A DNA stretch of 64,000 bases from contig CAZJEN010000015.1 of assembly GCA_964545045.1 (NCBI GenBank), positions 12,403-76,402 on the forward strand, written 5' to 3'. Source of the stretch: SIG307 sp964545045 (GTDB lineage: Bacteria; Bacillota; Clostridia; Lachnospirales; Lachnospiraceae). The position numbers were made by a program, and so were the translations under genes. The notes below the pieces were generated by a model. That model did no database searches, was not told where the DNA came from, and saw only the letters and a list, made by a program, of their open reading frames with translations. Each line of letters starts with the position of its first letter. The first letter of the stretch is position 1. Positions 60,168-64,000 of this stretch are shown in pieces.

Positions 60168-60671
60168 ATGAAAAAAACACTTCGTTATCTTTCCGTCATA
60201 CCGGCGGTTATCATGTTGCTTTTCATATTTCGCTTTTCCGCCCAGGACGGGCCTACTTCCGGTTCCTTAAGCTACCGCGTTTGCTGTGCCCTTCTGTCTT
60301 TTTGGGACCGCATTTTCTCGCTGGAGTTATCCGCTCCCGAGTTTGCATCCCGCGCGGAGTCCATGCAATTTTTCGTCCGAAAGGCCGCTCATATTACGGA
60401 GTATTTTCTTCTGACACTTTGCTTTTTTCTTCCCCTTCGGGTTTGGATTCCGCAAAAATCCGACACCGAAACGGGAAAGCTTTTTCTTCTGCGCTACCTG
60501 CTGCCGGCCTTTTTACTCACTGTAATTTCCGCTGCGGCGGATGAATTCCATCAAAGCTTTGTTCCGGGACGCTGCGGCACACCGGTTGATGTGTTGGTGG
60601 ATTCTGTCGGAGCAGTAATCGCCTGCACTATCCTGTTTATTTGCCGCAAGCGTACCAAAAAGGCAAAGTAA
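60168..60671 (+). CDS. VanZ-like membrane protein
   Basis: About 167 residues with four hydrophobic segments and the VanZ signature: FRFSAQDGPTSGSLS near the start, RKAAHITEYFLLTLC in the middle and ADEFHQSFVPGRCGTPVDVL toward the end. VanZ proteins can raise teicoplanin or lipoglycopeptide tolerance; the natural role is unknown. ATG at 60168 with GAGG is chosen; the open frame begins earlier in the terminator region. Confidence 0.9.
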   Translation: MKKTLRYLSVIPAVIMLLFIFRFSAQDGPTSGSLSYRVCCALLSFWDRIFSLELSAPEFASRAESMQFFVRKAAHITEYFLLTLCFFLPLRVWIPQKSDTETGKLFLLRYLLPAFLLTVISAAADEFHQSFVPGRCGTPVDVLVDSVGAVIACTILFICRKRTKKAK

Positions 60672-60725
60672 GTACCACTTGTATTTCCGGCAACGACATC
60701 ATGTATTCATGATAGGAGAATAGAT

Positions 60726-63317
60726 ATGAACCACCTTGTTATCGGTATGCTCGCACATGTAGATGCGGGAAAAACAACATTATCGGAAGCCCTGCTTTAC
60801 TCCACCGGTGCCATCCGGACTTTAGGCCGCGTGGATACAAAAAATACGTTCCTGGATACCAATTCCATGGAGCGTGCCCGCGGCATTACCATCTTTTCAA
60901 AGCAGGCAACCCTGGCGCTGAATCATTTTTCGATAACACTCCTGGATACTCCGGGACACGTGGACTTTTCCGCAGAAATGGAGCGCACCCTTCAGGTATT
61001 GGACTATGCGGTTCTCGTCATCAGCGGTGCGGACGGTGTGCAGGGGCATACGAAAACCTTGTGGCAATTACTGAAGCATTACCGTATTCCGACTTTTATT
61101 TTTGTTAATAAAATGGACCAGCAGGGCACCAATCGGCAACTTCTTTTGGAGCAGCTTCGCAATCTGCTGTCCGATTCCATTGTAGATTTTTCCTTTCCGA
61201 CTTCCATTGACATGGAGGCTGTTGCCCTGACCGACGAATCCCTCCTAGACAAGCATTTGTCCGGCGAAGAGATTACCGATGCCGACATTTCATCCATGAT
61301 TGCGGCAAGAAAGCTGTTTCCGTGCTTCTTCGGTTCCGCCCTCAGAATCAAGGGAATCGATGAATTGATTCAAGGATTGGATACCTACATGAAAGCAAAG
61401 GAGTATCCGGAGGACTTCGGAGCAAAAGTCTACAAAATAACACGGGATGCCCAGGGCAACCGCTTGACTCATCTGAAAATTACCGGCGGTACGTTGGTCT
61501 CTAAAATGCCAATTACCGATACCGAAAAAATAAACCAAATCCGGATTTATTCCGGCGAAAAATTTACTGCCGCAAACGAACTGTACGCCGGACAAATCTG
61601 TGCCGTAACCGGGTTAGAATCCACCTTTGCGGGCCAGTCTTTAGGCAATGATATTCCGTCCAATATTCCACTATTGGAACCGGTCATGACTTATAAACTG
61701 CTTATTCTAGACGGAACCGATCCGCTGCTGGCAATTCCGAAGCTTCGTCTGTTGGAAGAAGAAGACCCGAAGCTGCACGTGGTCTGGAATGAATTTTTGA
61801 AAGAGATTCATATCCAAGTTATGGGTGCAGTTCAAGTCGAGATCCTAAAAACCATAATTGCAGAACGCTTCGGCATTTCCGTAGAATTCGGTGCCGGCAA
61901 TATCGTCTATAAAGAAACCATTACCGATACGGTAGAAGGTGTGGGGCATTTTGAACCTTTACGTCATTATGCGGAAGTCCATTTAATTTTGGAACCGGGT
62001 GCTCCCGGAAGCGGTATTACCTGCAACATTGACTGCACCGAATACCCTCTCGACCGCAACTGGCAACGTCTGATTATGACACATTTACACGAACGCACCC
62101 ATCGGGGCGTTCTGACCGGGTCCCCGTTGACAGACGTTGTCATCACTCTCGTAGGCGGTCGTGCTCACCAAAAGCACACAGAAGGCGGTGATTTCCGTCA
62201 GGCTACTTATCGCGCCGTACGCCAAGGTCTGATGCAGGCTACCTCTGTCCTTTTGGAGCCTTATTACAGCTTTACCTTAGAACTCCCACAGACCACAGTG
62301 GGACGTGCCATGACAGATTTGGAACGGATGCACGCCGAATTTGAATTAAAGGAAAGCGATGCAGCCTCTGACTATGCTGTTATCAGCGGAAGTGCACCGG
62401 TCTCCGCCTTTACCGATTATCAACAGGAGTTTATCGCTTATACAAAAGGTCACGGAAAACTCTATCTCGGCCAAGGCGGCTATAAGCCATGTCATAACGC
62501 CGAAGAAGTCATCGCAGCCATCGGTTACGATGCCGAAAGGGATACACGTAATCCGTCTTCCTCTGTCTTCTGCTCGCATGGCTCCGGTGATGTAATTCCA
62601 TGGGATGAAGTATTTCACTATATGCATATTGAAAGTATCCTTGCCCTGCGACAAAATGGCAAATCAGATAGCGCTTCTACCTCCAGGCAACCGGAACATA
62701 ATACAGTATCCGCCCTGGATGCCGCTCTCGGCACAGAAGAAATCGATGCCATTCTTCGCCGTTCTTCCTTTGCCAACAGCAATACAAAGGAAGCAAAACA
62801 CTATCGTCCCTTTGCAAAAACAAAAAGTATGGAAACATTATCCTACGGTTACAAAGGCAAAGAAACCGTCCAAAACAGCGGAACCTCATACCTCCTGGTG
62901 GACGGCTACAATATTATTTTTTCTTGGAACGAACTAAAAGAACTGTCCGCAACAAATTTAGATGCTGCCAGGAACAAGCTCCTTGATGTCATGTGTAATT
63001 ATCAGGCCATGAAAAAATGTGAATTAATCGTGGTGTTTGATGCCTATCGTGTGCAAAACCACGCCACGGAATGCTTGGATCATCACAATATCCATGTAGT
63101 TTTCACAAAGGAAGCAGAAACCGCAGACACCTATATCGAACGTTTTGCCCATGAACACGGACGTAAACACTATGTCAGAGTCGCTACTTCCGACCGTTTG
63201 GAACAGGTAATCATCACCGGACAAGGCTGTCACATGGTATCCGCCGGGGAATTTGAACAGGAAGTAAAAGCACTGGAAGAAATGATTCGAAATGAATATC
63301 TGGATAAAAAATTGTAA
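60726..63317 (+). CDS. TetM-type ribosomal-protection GTPase fused to a Rae1/YacP-type NYN ribonuclease domain
   Basis: An 863-residue fusion. Residues 1 to about 650 form an EF-G/TetM translational GTPase with G1 AHVDAGKTTLSEAL, G2 ARGITIFSK, G3 DTPGHVDF, G4 NKMD and the C-terminal TetM-like LYLGQGGYKPC. About 60 linker residues follow. From about residue 720, LVDGYNIIFSWNEL, LIVVFDAYRVQ, EAETADTYIE and VATSDRLEQ match the YacP/Rae1 NYN domain, a ribosome-associated endoribonuclease. The two activities suggest removal of stalled ribosomes together with mRNA cleavage. Tetracycline resistance cannot be claimed from the sequence. The leader has an ATCATG/CATGAT hairpin before the ribosome site. 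Confidence 0.9.
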   Translation: MNHLVIGMLAHVDAGKTTLSEALLYSTGAIRTLGRVDTKNTFLDTNSMERARGITIFSKQATLALNHFSITLLDTPGHVDFSAEMERTLQVLDYAVLVISGADGVQGHTKTLWQLLKHYRIPTFIFVNKMDQQGTNRQLLLEQLRNLLSDSIVDFSFPTSIDMEAVALTDESLLDKHLSGEEITDADISSMIAARKLFPCFFGSALRIKGIDELIQGLDTYMKAKEYPEDFGAKVYKITRDAQGNRLTHLKITGGTLVSKMPITDTEKINQIRIYSGEKFTAANELYAGQICAVTGLESTFAGQSLGNDIPSNIPLLEPVMTYKLLILDGTDPLLAIPKLRLLEEEDPKLHVVWNEFLKEIHIQVMGAVQVEILKTIIAERFGISVEFGAGNIVYKETITDTVEGVGHFEPLRHYAEVHLILEPGAPGSGITCNIDCTEYPLDRNWQRLIMTHLHERTHRGVLTGSPLTDVVITLVGGRAHQKHTEGGDFRQATYRAVRQGLMQATSVLLEPYYSFTLELPQTTVGRAMTDLERMHAEFELKESDAASDYAVISGSAPVSAFTDYQQEFIAYTKGHGKLYLGQGGYKPCHNAEEVIAAIGYDAERDTRNPSSSVFCSHGSGDVIPWDEVFHYMHIESILALRQNGKSDSASTSRQPEHNTVSALDAALGTEEIDAILRRSSFANSNTKEAKHYRPFAKTKSMETLSYGYKGKETVQNSGTSYLLVDGYNIIFSWNELKELSATNLDAARNKLLDVMCNYQAMKKCELIVVFDAYRVQNHATECLDHHNIHVVFTKEAETADTYIERFAHEHGRKHYVRVATSDRLEQVIITGQGCHMVSAGEFEQEVKALEEMIRNEYLDKKL

Positions 63318-63327
63318 GAAATAGCTT

Positions 63328-63359
63328 ATGCTCCGTGGTATAATCCTCGGAGCATTTTT
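63328..63359 (+). terminator. Terminator after the TetM-Rae1 gene
   Basis: ATGCTCCG (63328-63335) pairs with CGGAGCAT (63348-63355), followed by TTTTTG. Confidence 0.85.
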
Positions 63360-63387
63360 GTCATTAAATCTTCTTTACAATAAAGAA

Positions 63388-63416
63388 AACGCTCTGATTC
63401 TAAGAATCAGAGCGTT
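63388..63416 (-). terminator. Terminator after the tRNA pair
   Basis: A 14-base near-complete palindrome (63388-63401 with 63403-63416) lies just after tRNA-Cys in the minus direction and is followed by TTCTTTATTG. It likely ends the rRNA-tRNA transcript and may also terminate from the other side. Confidence 0.78.
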
Positions 63417-63419
63417 CAG

Positions 63420-63491
63420 AGGCGACAATCGGATTTGAACCGATGAATCAGGGTGTTGCAGACCCACGCCTTACCGCTTGGCTATGTCGCC
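63420..63491 (-). tRNA. tRNA-Cys (GCA)
   Basis: Cloverleaf is clear: acceptor GGCGACA/TGTCGCC, D arm AGCCAAGCGGTAAGGC, anticodon loop CTGCAAC with GCA, and T arm GGTTCAAATCC. No CCA is encoded; the CCA-adding enzyme is at 40037-41407. Confidence 0.95.
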
Positions 63492-63540
63492 TTATACTAT
63501 ATTATATGCAGATACACCAAGAATGTTCCTACATATTCAG

Positions 63541-63612
63541 CTCCCCGAGTTGGGCTCGAACCAACAACCCCTCGGTTAACAGCCGAGTGCTCTGCCATTG
63601 AGCTATCGAGGA
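63541..63612 (-). tRNA. tRNA-Asn (GTT)
   Basis: Acceptor TCCTCGA/TCGGGGA (with one T-G pair), D arm with AGCTCAATGGCAGAGC, anticodon loop CTGTTAA with GTT, and T arm GGTTCGAGCCC are intact. No encoded CCA follows. Confidence 0.95.
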
Positions 63613-63723
63613 AAATTCTCTTTAAACAAGTATAGAAGAACTACTTCGTTCTTCTTCCTTTTCCCTTTTTTAAACTGTATATTGACCCGGTTTCCCAGTC
63701 CATCCATTTTGTAAACACCGTTA

Positions 63724-64000
<277 letters not shown>

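Noticed and set aside
60726..63317. Definite tetracycline resistance gene
   Set aside because: Family similarity and the extra nuclease domain do not prove resistance; no test of the domain IV loops is possible here.

Overview
The window looks like a chromosome segment of an anaerobic, low-to-mid GC Clostridia, most likely Lachnospiraceae. This rests on gene content (CotS-like spore-coat kinase, EpsG/Wzy-type exopolysaccharide genes, DUF4860-like pilus gene, PT-rich surface protein, LytTR/GHKL signalling), strong AGGAGG ribosome sites, and tRNAs without encoded CCA next to a cca gene. Genus is not resolved. Most genes lie on the minus strand. No gene-free stretch exceeds 300 bases once the small ORFs are counted.

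Layout: (1) 1-4.2 kb: an SPFH/HflC-like protein, a HAD phosphatase, a PEGA-domain surface protein and a TraX-family membrane protein. (2) 4.3-15.1 kb: the most unusual region, an AT-rich bacteriocin/RiPP island. In transcription order it has a LytTR regulator and GHKL kinase, an array of four 21-bp repeats, a 23-residue peptide, a GyrI-like protein, an SdpI-family immunity candidate, a second GyrI-like gene broken at an A10 tract, and a hydrophobic double-glycine precursor. These are followed by a radical SAM enzyme, a PqqD-GNAT fusion, a small membrane protein, a C39 peptidase-ABC exporter, a HlyD-type adaptor, a second double-glycine precursor and another immunity candidate. Three micro-ORFs are scattered through it. 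(3) 15.2-21.2 kb: CotS-like gene, then a type IV pilus/type II secretion cluster (PilT, pseudopilin-like proteins, GspF/PilC) and a transglutaminase lipoprotein. (4) 21.2-38.1 kb: an exopolysaccharide cluster with a consensus promoter at its 5' end (BY-kinase-like protein, Wzz, Wzx, Wzy, glycosyltransferases, pyruvyl transferase). It also carries an AMP ligase, an acyl carrier protein and an acyltransferase, and two inserted plus-strand genes. (5) 38.2-40.0 kb: a Pro-Thr repeat surface protein behind a c-di-GMP-I riboswitch, interrupted by a 100-N assembly gap. (6) 40-46.6 kb: cca, a fused ABC permease-ATPase and rmlDBAC for dTDP-rhamnose. (7) 46.5-50.4 kb: a BlaI/BlaR1-type pair behind an exact-looking 331-bp tandem duplication. 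(8) 50.4-59 kb: an ABC substrate-binding lipoprotein, a LiaF-like protein with an OmpR/HAMP two-component system, AraC regulator, asnS, DHH phosphoesterase and aminotransferase. (9) 59-64 kb: esterase, VanZ-like protein, a TetM-type GTPase fused to a Rae1/YacP NYN nuclease, tRNA-Cys, tRNA-Asn and the 3' end of a 23S rRNA.

How it fits together (inference): the peptide island reads as a self-contained quorum- or stress-controlled system that makes, modifies, exports and resists two peptides. The polysaccharide, rhamnose, pilus and c-di-GMP-controlled surface genes suggest a surface-attachment and envelope chromosome region. All assignments come from reading motifs; no database search was run.
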